DNA from: a virus
DNA length: 46,023 bases
Virus record (IMG/VR): IMGVR_UViG_3300032309_001302
Span: 1-46,023 of that record
Direction: 5' to 3' (one strand)
The notes below the pieces were generated by a model. It was not told where the DNA came from, searched no databases, and saw only the letters and a list, made by a program, of their open reading frames with translations. Shown here in pieces: positions 1 to 7,136 of this stretch. Every line of letters starts with the position of its first letter. The first letter of the stretch is position 1. The translations under genes and the position numbers were made by a program.

Positions 1-199
1 CTTCTAGACCTAGAATTGGCTTTATGCCCTTTGCTTTTGCAATACGGTGCAGTTCCCTATGCCCAGATAAAGTACCGTGGTCAGTGATGGCAATTTCTGG
101 CATCCCTAACTCAACTGCACGTTCAACGTATTCTTCTGGAGTAGCAATCCCATCAAATAAACTAAAATGGGTATGGACATGTAAGCCTACGTAGTTCAT
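1..199 (-). CDS. dnaE: DNA polymerase III alpha subunit (DnaE-type), N-terminal PHP domain, partial
   Basis: The 66 visible codons, read from an ATG at 199, begin MNYVGLHVHTHFSLFDG and continue with AITDHGTLSG and GIKPILGLE. These are the signatures of the PHP domain that opens C-family replicative polymerases: an HxH metal-binding motif, then TDH, then the IKPI(L/I)GxE strand. The gene runs off the left edge, so the catalytic palm is not seen. The start is one base downstream of the stop of the ssDNA-binding-like gene, which suggests translational coupling in a replication operon. A stand-alone PHP phosphoesterase is possible, but the GIKPILGLE strand is typical of DnaE. Confidence 0.88.
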   Translation of the reverse strand, partial: MNYVGLHVHTHFSLFDGIATPEEYVERAVELGMPEIAITDHGTLSGHRELHRIAKAKGIKPILGLE

Positions 200-200
200 A

Positions 201-857
201 TTACCAATCTGCGTTGGTAGATGAAGTTACAGATGGACCATCAAAGCCCAAATAGTATGCTTCTTGCTCGGCATAAGGAATCTTCTTAAGTGCTGACTCA
301 AGAGGATAAGGCTCAATGTCCTTCCAATCAAATGGTTCCTTGTCTGGTGCTGCTGGAATTAATGTGTAATTAGTTTCAGTACCCTGACCATTACGCTTTA
401 ATTTCCACAGTACGTTTGAGATGCTACCTGTTTCTAGTGCATACTCACGAATTGTATTAAATGATGACTGCTTGCTGATACCCATTGACCAGATTGCAAC
501 ATATGGTGCTTCAATTCCATCATCAACTAGAACGTTGCAATAGAAACGAAGGCGTCCACGCCAACCTGCCTTTGGATCTTTACGATGCATCTCTTCTGCC
601 CAGTCACGGCCTTCAGATTCCAATGTGTCTACAGCCTTGCGCTTGTAGTCCTTTGGGTTTACGTGTTCCTTAACAACAAGTGCTAGTCCACGTTTTTCAT
701 TATAGTTTGCAGAATCCTCATCAAGTTCTTCAATGAATCGGATCTTTACAGACTGACCGTCTGCGAGTTTTAGCCACTTTAACTTTGGCCCGTCGTTTTC
801 ATACTTTGGCTTGTCGAGCAGGGCATTAATGTTTTTGAGTCCCTTTACTACGCTCAT
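201..857 (-). CDS. ssDNA-binding-like protein of the replication module
   Basis: A 218-residue protein between the primase and polymerase genes. Its N-terminal region has the pattern KLKWLKLADGQSVKIRFIEE, which resembles the opening strand of the OB-fold core in T4 gp32-like phage ssDNA-binding proteins (lysine, hydrophobic, 'DGxSVKIRF'). A basic, aromatic middle section follows with RGRLRFYCNVLVDD and VAIWSMG. The C-terminus (TSSTNADW) is not the usual long acidic tail, so the assignment rests on the N-terminal pattern and position. A strong Shine-Dalgarno (AAGGAG, about 865-870) precedes the ATG. A likely extended -10 element lies at 884-892. It could instead be another OB-fold replication protein. 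Confidence 0.6.
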   Translation of the reverse strand: MSVVKGLKNINALLDKPKYENDGPKLKWLKLADGQSVKIRFIEELDEDSANYNEKRGLALVVKEHVNPKDYKRKAVDTLESEGRDWAEEMHRKDPKAGWRGRLRFYCNVLVDDGIEAPYVAIWSMGISKQSSFNTIREYALETGSISNVLWKLKRNGQGTETNYTLIPAAPDKEPFDWKDIEPYPLESALKKIPYAEQEAYYLGFDGPSVTSSTNADW

Positions 858-881
858 ATTATTTCTCCTTTGGTTGTTATA

Positions 882-1826
882 TTAGTTTAGCATAAGAGAT
901 ATAGATTTGTCAAACTGGAACTCTAGGTTCTTAAGTTCTTCATCTGGCATATCACCTATATCTTTATACTTTGTGTTTAGTTTAATAACAGAAACACGAC
1001 TAGAAAGTTTTTCAACTATCCTATCTTTCATGTTTCCTCCTGCCTCATCGTTATCAGCAATAACAATAATGTTATTGAAATACTTCTGAAGCAATTCTAT
1101 TTGTGTGCTTGAAACATTTGCGCCAAGAGTTGCAACTGCTGGAAGTCCTACCTGATCAAGCCTGATGGCATCAAAGGATGACTCCACTACATATACTCTA
1201 TCAGACTTCTTAACTCTGTGCAAGTTAAAAAGTGTTTTGCTTTTTGGAAGTCCTGGAGTATTTTTAAAATCTTTTCCTTCGATGGATCTACCGACGAATC
1301 CTAGTGGTATGCCGTCTGGACTGTGGACTGGAACAGTAACCATATCTTGTTTTTCTGAATACCCCAATGCAAATTTTATGCAAGAAGGCTTTTCAATTTT
1401 CCTGTATGTAAAATAATTTTTTGCTCTTTCTGAAGCAACTAGGTTATTATGTAATCTTTTAATAATAAGTTCATCAAACGTTTTATACTGCTCTTCTTTT
1501 ACAAGAGCCTTGTCAATTTCTATAGTAAGGTTAGTTATTTTTTCTTTGCTTTTTATAAACCTTGCAGACTCAAAATATGTTCTACCAGATGTGTGCATAA
1601 CCAATTCTATAAGGTCTACAGATTTTTGGCAAGAAAAACAAAAGAACATTCCGCTATCTTTCTGTACTTCTCCTGCTGGTGTTCTATGGTTATTGTGAAA
1701 TGGACAAAAGATCATAAAGTCTGCATCAAGTTCAGACTCTACTGTTATACCCGATCCTGCAAGGACTCTTTTGATTTGTTCTGCGGTGTATAGATTGGCT
1801 TGTTGCCGTCTATTCCTACTATCCAT
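882..1826 (-). CDS. DnaG-type DNA primase (CHC2 zinc finger plus TOPRIM)
   Basis: A 314-residue primase that would make RNA primers at the phage fork. A zinc-binding domain is visible as C41-x2-H44 and C63-x2-C66 (CPFH ... FCFSC), matching the CHC2 family. The TOPRIM catalytic core follows, with Glu215 in VYVVESSFDAIR and the Asp pair 258/260 in IVIADNDEAG. The protein is about half the length of bacterial DnaG and lacks the C-terminal helicase-interaction domain, as is common in phages. Its start lies 82 bases inside the upstream 117-residue gene. No later in-frame methionine keeps the zinc finger, so the overlap looks real. Confidence 0.92.
   Translation of the reverse strand: MDSRNRRQQANLYTAEQIKRVLAGSGITVESELDADFMIFCPFHNNHRTPAGEVQKDSGMFFCFSCQKSVDLIELVMHTSGRTYFESARFIKSKEKITNLTIEIDKALVKEEQYKTFDELIIKRLHNNLVASERAKNYFTYRKIEKPSCIKFALGYSEKQDMVTVPVHSPDGIPLGFVGRSIEGKDFKNTPGLPKSKTLFNLHRVKKSDRVYVVESSFDAIRLDQVGLPAVATLGANVSSTQIELLQKYFNNIIVIADNDEAGGNMKDRIVEKLSSRVSVIKLNTKYKDIGDMPDEELKNLEFQFDKSISLMLN
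884..892 (-). promoter_or_regulatory. Extended -10-like element, TGCTAAACT
   Basis: TGCTAAACT on the minus strand, 26 bases above the ATG at 857, with AAGGAG between. It shares the TGC-TA..CT pattern of the elements at 35520 and 40859 but has a poorer hexamer. Confidence 0.4.
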
Positions 1827-2098
1827 TCGCTATTCCTTTTCCCTGCGTAAACTGCTTGTATTGATAATTCAAAATCAAAAACTTTCTTTTTACTATTATA
1901 TCCTATTGTAAAGTCTGGGTCAAGATCGAGTCTTGGCACATACCCACTAAGCCTCATTTCTGAAACTAATAGTCTTATATATTCTATCTTTAGCCTTCCA
2001 ATTGCTGCTTCATCATGTATAACCCCATCAAGAGAAAACTTCTTGATAGCCTTATGGTGATAAAATGTTGGAGACTGTGTCTCCTTGTTTTTTGACAT
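1745..2098 (-). CDS. Conserved-looking hypothetical protein, replication module
   Basis: A 117-residue protein between the helicase and primase genes with no family I can name. It is mixed alpha/beta in character, with a basic N-terminus (MSKNKETQSP), LDPDFTIGYNSKKKVFDFELS in the middle and a polar C-terminus. Its last 82 bases overlap the primase start in another frame. There is no Shine-Dalgarno. Instead a TATAAT hexamer at 2104-2109 ends five bases before the ATG, so the message may be leaderless. Its place in the operon suggests a replication or recombination accessory role, but no motif confirms this. Confidence 0.65.
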   Translation of the reverse strand: MSKNKETQSPTFYHHKAIKKFSLDGVIHDEAAIGRLKIEYIRLLVSEMRLSGYVPRLDLDPDFTIGYNSKKKVFDFELSIQAVYAGKRNSEWIVGIDGNKPIYTPQNKSKESLQDRV

Positions 2099-2103
2099 AT
2101 CAT

Positions 2104-2109
2104 ATTATA
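2104..2109 (-). promoter_or_regulatory. Candidate -10 element for leaderless start at 2098
   Basis: On the minus strand TATAAT is followed by five bases and then the ATG at 2098. No Shine-Dalgarno is present. Unlike most promoters in this window it lacks the upstream TGn extension (AGTTATAAT), so it is the weakest of the leaderless candidates. Confidence 0.4.
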
Positions 2110-2110
2110 A

Positions 2111-3331
2111 CTACTTATCTTCAAAATCTTTATATCTATAATATCCCTTATCAAAGTCGCACTGGACCAAGAAATCTCCCATAAAACCATTACGGTTCTT
2201 TCTAAATGCACACTCAATAATGTCACTATTAGTACCACGACCTAAAGCAAGCACCCAGTCAGCATCATAGGCAATCTGTCTAGACCATGCTGTTTGACCC
2301 AATGTGGGGACTGTAGAGAGGTCATTAACATCATCTGGTGTGGCAGATGAGATAGCAATGATTGGAACCTCTTCACCAATAGCCATTAGTTTAAGTTCTC
2401 TTGAAAGGTTCTTCATTCGTACCGTTTCGTTATCTGACTTTTGATTAGGAGCCATTAACTGAAGATAGTCAACAATTACAAAGTCTGGTTTGTACTGATC
2501 AATTTTTCCACGAAGAACTGATGGGTTGATTTCTCCGCCTTGATCATTTGAGATAATATGAAACTCTGGCTTTCCTTGAAGATTTTTTTCATGCCATTCT
2601 TTAAGCATGTCCATCTCAACTTCACCATTACTTAACTTTCTATGAGACCATCGTCCCTCACCCATTATTGTAAATACACGGTTGCGAACTTCTGTTTCAC
2701 TCATTTCAAGACTGATGACTAGTGGGCTACGACCCTGCTTCCAGGCCTGTACAGCGAAGTACAGGGCTAACCATGACTTTCCAATACCTGGGTATGCAAG
2801 GAAGACTCCCAACTGGCCTGGCATGATTCCTGAAGGAAGATAATTGTCAAACCCTGGAAGGCCAGTCTTAATTCCTACATGACCTAGAAGTTGCTGCTTC
2901 TTTAGGTTTTCAAAATATGCAACGGCAGACTCAAGGTCTGTTACATCAATATCACGAATTGCAGCAGTGTTCTTTTTTAATTCTGAGGTTTTTGTAATTA
3001 GTTCATTAAGAGCAACAGTTCCATTATTATTCTGGATTTCACTTGCTGCAGATCTAATGATATCCTTAAGGCTATCTGTCAGATACTCTCCTTGAAGTTC
3101 TTCAAGATGATGTTTTGTTGCACCAATACCTGCAACTGGTTCAAAGTCTCTAAACTTTTCAGTAACTAGTTCTGCTGGAGGAAGAACTGAGTTGTTTTCA
3201 AAATATAGTCTTACAAAGTTCCAAATGTCTCCATGGGTTCTTAGCAGGTTATCAACATTTGCTTGAAGTAGAACATGGATCTGCTTATCTTTTAAAACAG
3301 CAGTAAGTAGTTTTGCCTCTGTGTTATTCAC
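2111..3331 (-). CDS. dnaB: Replicative DNA helicase, DnaB-like
   Basis: A 406-residue RecA-fold helicase. The Walker A loop is at about residues 180-187 (YPGIGKSW) inside LGVFLAYPGIGKSWLAL. Walker B is at 284-290 (VIVDYLQ), the typical DnaB 'VDYLQLM' strand. SLEMSETEVRNR, the 'H1a/H2' region of the DnaB family, lies between them. The N-terminal 130 residues are helical and would correspond to the hexamer collar. It overlaps the preceding 102-residue gene by eight bases and is followed by a small gene and the primase, so helicase and primase are probably made from one operon and act together at the fork. Confidence 0.93.
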   Translation of the reverse strand: MNNTEAKLLTAVLKDKQIHVLLQANVDNLLRTHGDIWNFVRLYFENNSVLPPAELVTEKFRDFEPVAGIGATKHHLEELQGEYLTDSLKDIIRSAASEIQNNNGTVALNELITKTSELKKNTAAIRDIDVTDLESAVAYFENLKKQQLLGHVGIKTGLPGFDNYLPSGIMPGQLGVFLAYPGIGKSWLALYFAVQAWKQGRSPLVISLEMSETEVRNRVFTIMGEGRWSHRKLSNGEVEMDMLKEWHEKNLQGKPEFHIISNDQGGEINPSVLRGKIDQYKPDFVIVDYLQLMAPNQKSDNETVRMKNLSRELKLMAIGEEVPIIAISSATPDDVNDLSTVPTLGQTAWSRQIAYDADWVLALGRGTNSDIIECAFRKNRNGFMGDFLVQCDFDKGYYRYKDFEDK

Positions 3332-3632
3332 TCAACCACTCCTTTGCCAATCGTCTGCGCTCTATTCTTTCTTCATTATCTTTGCTTTTATCTTTTTTTG
3401 CCTGCAATATTTTTTCTGCGTTGTATGCAAAGTGATTCCAAGAAGGATTCTCTGCAACTGAAAAGTAATACTCAAGTATATCGTAGCATCCTGGCAATGT
3501 ATATGATTCAACAAGGGCATCTGAAGCCCATTGCTCTACATTTAGATTAAGGGATGGCTTTGATTCGTACCTTGCGGTATGATACTTGCTGTATCTTGAA
3601 AGCAAAGCCATACGGTCTTTGCGTTCTGCCAT
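3324..3632 (-). CDS. Small helical protein upstream of helicase, possible loader-type accessory
   Basis: A 102-residue protein whose end overlaps the helicase start by eight bases. The core reads WASDALVESY, then a cysteine, then YDILEYYFSVAENPSWNHFAYNAEK, followed by a strongly charged helical tail (KKDKSKDNEERIERRR). I do not recognise a named family. A short, charged, helical protein directly before a DnaB-type helicase is a common position for a helicase loader or replisome organiser, so that role is a guess from context. It abuts the 69-residue gene upstream. Confidence 0.7.
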   Translation of the reverse strand: MAERKDRMALLSRYSKYHTARYESKPSLNLNVEQWASDALVESYTLPGCYDILEYYFSVAENPSWNHFAYNAEKILQAKKDKSKDNEERIERRRLAKEWLSE

Positions 3633-3841
3633 TATCCTTCAGCAGCCTCTTCTTGTGCTTCTTTAATTTTATCTGTAAGTTTATCTTCAACAAACTTGTA
3701 GACACGCTCAAAGGCTTGATCAACAGTTTCGCCATTTTTACGAGAATCTACAACACCTAAATCAAGTCTAAGCGACTGAAAATTTCCTAGATTAAGTGTG
3801 TATCCTAATGTTACTGATACTTTAGTTGTTTCGTTTTCCAT
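3632..3841 (-). CDS. Small conserved phage protein of unknown function
   Basis: A 69-residue protein beginning MENETTKVSVTLGYTLNLG, with a beta-rich N-terminal half and a charged helical C-terminal half (FERVYKFVEDKLTDKI). The chosen ATG at 3841 has a Shine-Dalgarno-like GAAGGG about seven bases upstream and avoids overlap with the HTH gene that ends at 3855. Two earlier in-frame ATGs exist, at 3892 and 3922. The one at 3892 has AGGAG about eight bases upstream and sits just below an extended -10 element at 3913-3921, so an 86-residue form is a real alternative. Function unknown; replication-operon location. Confidence 0.72.
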   Translation of the reverse strand: MENETTKVSVTLGYTLNLGNFQSLRLDLGVVDSRKNGETVDQAFERVYKFVEDKLTDKIKEAQEEAAEG

Positions 3842-3854
3842 TTTATACCCTTCG

Positions 3855-4397
3855 TTAAATAGATTCGTTCCAAATTGGAATGAATCGCCCATCTTCTGTT
3901 CTCCTATATGTAAGTATACCATCGCCCATTCTTCGTGTCAACTCTTGTTTACTAGGCGTAATATCATTAGTAATTAACTTATCTTTTCTTGGTCGGCCAA
4001 TATGGTATGAAGCAAGTATATCACGAATCTCTTTTACTTGTGATTCTGAATAATATGATCTTACCTGAAAACCTCTTGCTCCACCTTTTTGAGATCCAGT
4101 TGGAAATGGAATAATTCCTCTTTTCATTAGAGACGGCATATACTTTTTATGACGATTAACTAAATCAGCAGTCTGACCTACTGTGTATGCTCGTTCTCTT
4201 TTATTTTTAAAATCATTAATTAAACAACTTTCAATTTGATCTTTATTAATGTTATAAACAGACATGATTCCATTAGAATGGTTGTAGTGATGTATTCTGA
4301 CTAGGTCTCCATTAAGAAACCAAACTTTTTTATTACCTGGTATTACAGGTGACTCATTGTATTTTTCGCTCTCAATTGTTCCTTTTTTAGTAACCAT
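3855..4397 (-). CDS. Helix-turn-helix (MerR-like) DNA-binding protein
   Basis: A 180-residue protein. The middle part (about residues 70-130) reads as a winged helix-turn-helix of MerR/excisionase style: YTVGQTADLVNRHKKYMP is the HTH, followed by a basic wing (GSQKGGARGFQVRSYY) and a further helix. The N-terminal 60 residues have WFLNGDLVRIHHYNHSNG, a small beta domain of unknown role, and the C-terminus is basic. The ATG has a strong AGGAGG upstream, inside the end of the zinc-ribbon gene, which it overlaps by 55 bases. It could be a regulator of the replication or tail operon, or a replication-origin binder; its target is unknown. Confidence 0.72.
   Translation of the reverse strand: MVTKKGTIESEKYNESPVIPGNKKVWFLNGDLVRIHHYNHSNGIMSVYNINKDQIESCLINDFKNKRERAYTVGQTADLVNRHKKYMPSLMKRGIIPFPTGSQKGGARGFQVRSYYSESQVKEIRDILASYHIGRPRKDKLITNDITPSKQELTRRMGDGILTYRRTEDGRFIPIWNESI
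3913..3921 (-). promoter_or_regulatory. Extended -10 promoter element, TGGTATACT
   Basis: TGGTATACT on the minus strand, inside the end of the HTH gene. It is identical to the elements before 21317 and 29695. A transcript starting about seven bases downstream would carry the AGGAG site at 3900-3904 and could express the small gene ending at 3632 and then the helicase operon. Confidence 0.5.
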
Positions 4398-4534
4398 TGG
4401 CCCTCCTGAGAATTACTAGGTGGATGAAAAAATTTTCTTTCTCCGCAAAGAATACAATATAATTCAAGATTATTTATTTCTGTATACTGTCTATCTATAA
4501 ACATTCTTCCATTACATTTTTTGCATTTTATCAC
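4343..4534 (-). CDS. Small zinc-ribbon protein
   Basis: A 63-residue protein with two CxxC knuckles, KCKKCNGRMF near the N-terminus and YCILCGERKF about 20 residues later. This is the classic spacing for one zinc ribbon. The remainder is a polar basic tail. The start is a GTG whose last bases form part of the TGA stop of the upstream tail gene (GTGA, four-base overlap), so it is probably translationally coupled. Its 3' end overlaps the HTH gene by 55 bases. Such proteins are frequent in phages and may bind nucleic acid or host RNA polymerase; the specific role is not visible. Confidence 0.75.
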   Translation of the reverse strand: MIKCKKCNGRMFIDRQYTEINNLELYCILCGERKFFHPPSNSQEGQWLLKKEQLRAKNTMSHL

Positions 4535-4977
4535 GAGTTTGGTATTCCAACTGCTATTACGTTAATACCCATTGTAGTTTCTCCTCCAAGATTAAACTTT
4601 ACGGTTCCTTCTACTTTTGAGGTTGTTATGCTATTTATAGTCACTGTAACATCTTTTCCAGAATCATTGGTACCTTTATTGTATGCTGTTGCTGTTACTA
4701 TTGGCGGATACCTAAACTCTTTTTCAAAGTCATGAGACCATGGCAAAGAACTTCCTGCTGTTTGTAGTGAAGATGTTGACACTAACTCATATCCACCAAT
4801 TACGCTTGCTTCTGAAGTTTTTACAGTTTGTGGGCCATTTCTATCTGTATCAACTATAAGATACCCTCTTTTAGATGGGGCAACCTGTGTGTATAGTTCA
4901 TTAACAGATTGAACAATTTGATATATATAAGTTACATCTAGTGGCTGACCACGCTCTGGTAAAGGTAAAATTGCCAT
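4531..4977 (-). CDS. Putative virion surface/tail protein, small
   Basis: A 148-residue protein starting MAILPLPERGQPLDVTYIYQ, then a beta-rich C-terminal region (FRYPPIVTATAYNKG ... INVIAVGIP). The latter pattern, 'f..pP.V.ata' followed by a final V.A.G, resembles the H-type or receptor-binding C-terminal sandwich in many phage fibres. It is the last of the tail-tip genes before the replication genes, so a short fibre or fibre-tip subunit is likely. It has no Shine-Dalgarno. TGGTATAAT at 4984-4992 ends six bases before the ATG, implying its own leaderless transcript. Confidence 0.7.
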   Translation of the reverse strand: MAILPLPERGQPLDVTYIYQIVQSVNELYTQVAPSKRGYLIVDTDRNGPQTVKTSEASVIGGYELVSTSSLQTAGSSLPWSHDFEKEFRYPPIVTATAYNKGTNDSGKDVTVTINSITTSKVEGTVKFNLGGETTMGINVIAVGIPNS

Positions 4978-4983
4978 ACTATA

Positions 4984-4992
4984 ATTATACCA
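4984..4992 (-). promoter_or_regulatory. Extended -10 promoter with leaderless spacing, TGGTATAAT
   Basis: On the minus strand the hexamer TATAAT (4984-4989) preceded by TGG is followed by exactly six bases and then the ATG at 4977. A start site 6-7 bases below a -10 places +1 at or next to the A of the ATG. No ribosome-binding site intervenes. Confidence 0.65.
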
Positions 4993-5413
4993 GACTTACA
5001 ATTCCAGAATCATAAACCTCTAATGACTCTGTAAGTTTTGGCACTATTGATGAGGCTTGTACAATTACTCTTACAGACTGTGTTCCATTTTTTAAAAAAG
5101 AATAACTCTGTGATCCAGTAGATCCTATATATGATGGCGTTGCTCCGTCAAATCCTGCAAAAATATCATAAACTATCTGTATTGAAACCTGCCCAGTTGA
5201 CCAATTTACAAAAACACTGTTGCCGATAATGTTTATATCTCCTGGACCAATAATTACAGCCTCTGAACCAGTAATAAATATTTTTGAGTATGCTGATTTT
5301 CTATTCTTGTCTTCTGAAACAATTCTAAATCTAACAACTCTTGAGTTTGATGATGTTACTTTTCCTAGTAATTCTTTTTTAATAACAACATTTTTAATTC
5401 CTTTGTCTGCCAT
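4985..5413 (-). CDS. Putative minor tail / FnIII-like structural protein
   Basis: A 142-residue beta-rich protein. VKKELLGKV-type charged strands at the start are followed by VVRFRIVSEDKNRKSAYSKIF, NSVFVNWSTGQVSIQIVYDIF and QSVRVIVQASS, alternating strands consistent with an immunoglobulin-like or fibronectin-like domain. No enzymatic motif is seen. Its ATG overlaps the stop of the 383-residue tail gene upstream by one base, and its own end overlaps the promoter of the next gene. Position and fold style suggest a tail-tip decoration or fibre component; the exact role is unknown. Confidence 0.68.
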   Translation of the reverse strand: MADKGIKNVVIKKELLGKVTSSNSRVVRFRIVSEDKNRKSAYSKIFITGSEAVIIGPGDINIIGNSVFVNWSTGQVSIQIVYDIFAGFDGATPSYIGSTGSQSYSFLKNGTQSVRVIVQASSIVPKLTESLEVYDSGIVSLV

Positions 5414-6564
5414 TATCCAACATCCAGTGCAAATCTAAACTCAATGTAATTTGTTGTATTTGCTGATTTTATAATTGGTCTTGAGCCTGCGTTTTTAATT
5501 ACTGAATATCCTGTTAGCCCATATAAAGAATTAGTTGATGTTACGTTTTCTAATCTTAAGCCGTCTAGACAAACATAAAATAAATCTGATGGCAATCCAG
5601 CCTCAGTAACACATGCATATATTTTTACTACAGTAACTTCTCGCCAATCAAAAGTATCTGTTTTATTTAAATCTTTAAGTGCTTTTGTTGAAACAATATA
5701 TCTGCTTTGAGAAAAATCAAATACATCGTCTGCTGTGCCAGCAAGATATGCTTCGTCATCAATATCTATTTCAAATCTTGCATACTCTTGTGCAGAGTTT
5801 GTTCCAATATAAGAAAACTCTAATAATATTTTAACATTGTCTGGAACTGTGTTTGAATTAGCAACCTTATTAACAACAGAAAAAGCAAACCTTAGTTCAT
5901 CTAAAGGACTGTTTTTTGTAAGATCAATTGCTGTTTCATTTAGTCTGATATATTTAGATCCAGAACCAACCTGTAGTTTACCTAACTGATTACGTGTTAG
6001 TGTAGAGTCGTTTCCTACAATAGCAATAATATTATTTAAGAACCTACATCTTTCATTTCTTGCCACTCTATCTGAATGAGTAAATATTCTATTGTCTGCA
6101 TTTGTTGCAAATACATTTACTGTTTGATTTATAATACCATTTTCAGACTCACCATCAAGTGGTTCATACCTTATTGGAATGTCTATGGCTGCAGACCCAA
6201 ATGGCTGATATAACCAATTATCTGTGTCTGCAAAGGAATAAAGATTTCTGCTATCAAAAGATCCAGCAACTGGGTTTGATGCAGCAGAGAATATACCAAC
6301 CTCAGTAATCTCATACCTTTCTTCTGTTGGTAATTCTGCTGTTAGGACTACCTTATCTAGACCGTCTTCATTTACAAAACCTCTAGATATAATTGGCACA
6401 CGAAACATCTCAAAGTCCAAAGATTTCTTTAGTGAGTAGTCTCCTAGGACCCCATCAGAAGGCACTGGATTAGGTCCACAGCCCACAGCAATGTGTGATG
6501 CATATGATTGTGTCTGACCTACGAGATACTTGGCTAAAAGATTTTTACCTATATTAGTTATCAT
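5413..6564 (-). CDS. Minor tail / tail fibre-like protein
   Basis: A 383-residue protein. The N-terminus (MITNIGKNLLAKYLVGQ, then SHIAVGCGPNP) and the segment LTAELPTEERYEITEVGIFSA match the style of phage tail proteins in which 'i.EiGlf' marks the end of a conserved fibre-attachment domain. The C-terminal half is beta-rich (RFEIDIDDEAYLAG, DTFDWREVTVVKIYACV) and may form a jelly-roll. It overlaps both neighbours by one base (TAATG type), so it is coupled to the 190-residue gene upstream and the 142-residue gene downstream in the tail-tip operon. Confidence 0.75.
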   Translation of the reverse strand: MITNIGKNLLAKYLVGQTQSYASHIAVGCGPNPVPSDGVLGDYSLKKSLDFEMFRVPIISRGFVNEDGLDKVVLTAELPTEERYEITEVGIFSAASNPVAGSFDSRNLYSFADTDNWLYQPFGSAAIDIPIRYEPLDGESENGIINQTVNVFATNADNRIFTHSDRVARNERCRFLNNIIAIVGNDSTLTRNQLGKLQVGSGSKYIRLNETAIDLTKNSPLDELRFAFSVVNKVANSNTVPDNVKILLEFSYIGTNSAQEYARFEIDIDDEAYLAGTADDVFDFSQSRYIVSTKALKDLNKTDTFDWREVTVVKIYACVTEAGLPSDLFYVCLDGLRLENVTSTNSLYGLTGYSVIKNAGSRPIIKSANTTNYIEFRFALDVG

Positions 6565-7136
6565 TAATTACTCCCACCATATATTGTATCACTAAAAATG
6601 TCTCCACTAGTAAGTATCTGTACCTCTACCTGCTCATTTTGTTTAACATTAATTAAATTAATAACAAGGTCTCCTGTTATTGGGTCAATGTATACCGATT
6701 TGCAATTTGGAGTCTTTGTCCATTTAGTTTTATCTGTTTCGCCTGGATTATTTGCAGGTGGAGATATGTCGTATCCCGTTCCACAAACTGGTAAATGATC
6801 AAAAATAGACAATGACAAAGACTTAAAATATGAGTCAGAATACTGTAACCTTAATACATTGTTTGGATTATACTGTAAATACAAATCTGTTAAATTTTTA
6901 ATTGGAGAGTAAATAACCTTTTGACCATTAATTAAGTCATGTCTAGATATAGTGGCAAGTTCGTATCCACCTATATCCTCAAACACAAGATCTGTCATTG
7001 TTTCAATATCCATAACCTCATCATTAAAAAGAATTAGGTCTGGAGTTGCAATCTTTACAGAAGTATTGTCTATTTCTATTCTTGGTGTTGGAAGTGCTGC
7101 AGTTGCATCTGCTCCGCCATTAATTGGAGTTGACAT
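6564..7136 (-). CDS. Putative tail-tip protein
   Basis: A 190-residue protein of unknown family located between the large tail-tip protein and the minor tail protein, with one-base stop/start overlaps on both sides. It has a low-complexity N-terminus (STPINGGADATAALPTPRIE), a central part with VFEDIGGYELATIS and a C-terminal strand set containing YIDPITGDLVINLINVKQNE. The operon and coupling indicate a structural role at the tail tip. No cysteine pairs, membrane segments or catalytic motifs are evident. Confidence 0.68.
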   Translation of the reverse strand: MSTPINGGADATAALPTPRIEIDNTSVKIATPDLILFNDEVMDIETMTDLVFEDIGGYELATISRHDLINGQKVIYSPIKNLTDLYLQYNPNNVLRLQYSDSYFKSLSLSIFDHLPVCGTGYDISPPANNPGETDKTKWTKTPNCKSVYIDPITGDLVINLINVKQNEQVEVQILTSGDIFSDTIYGGSN

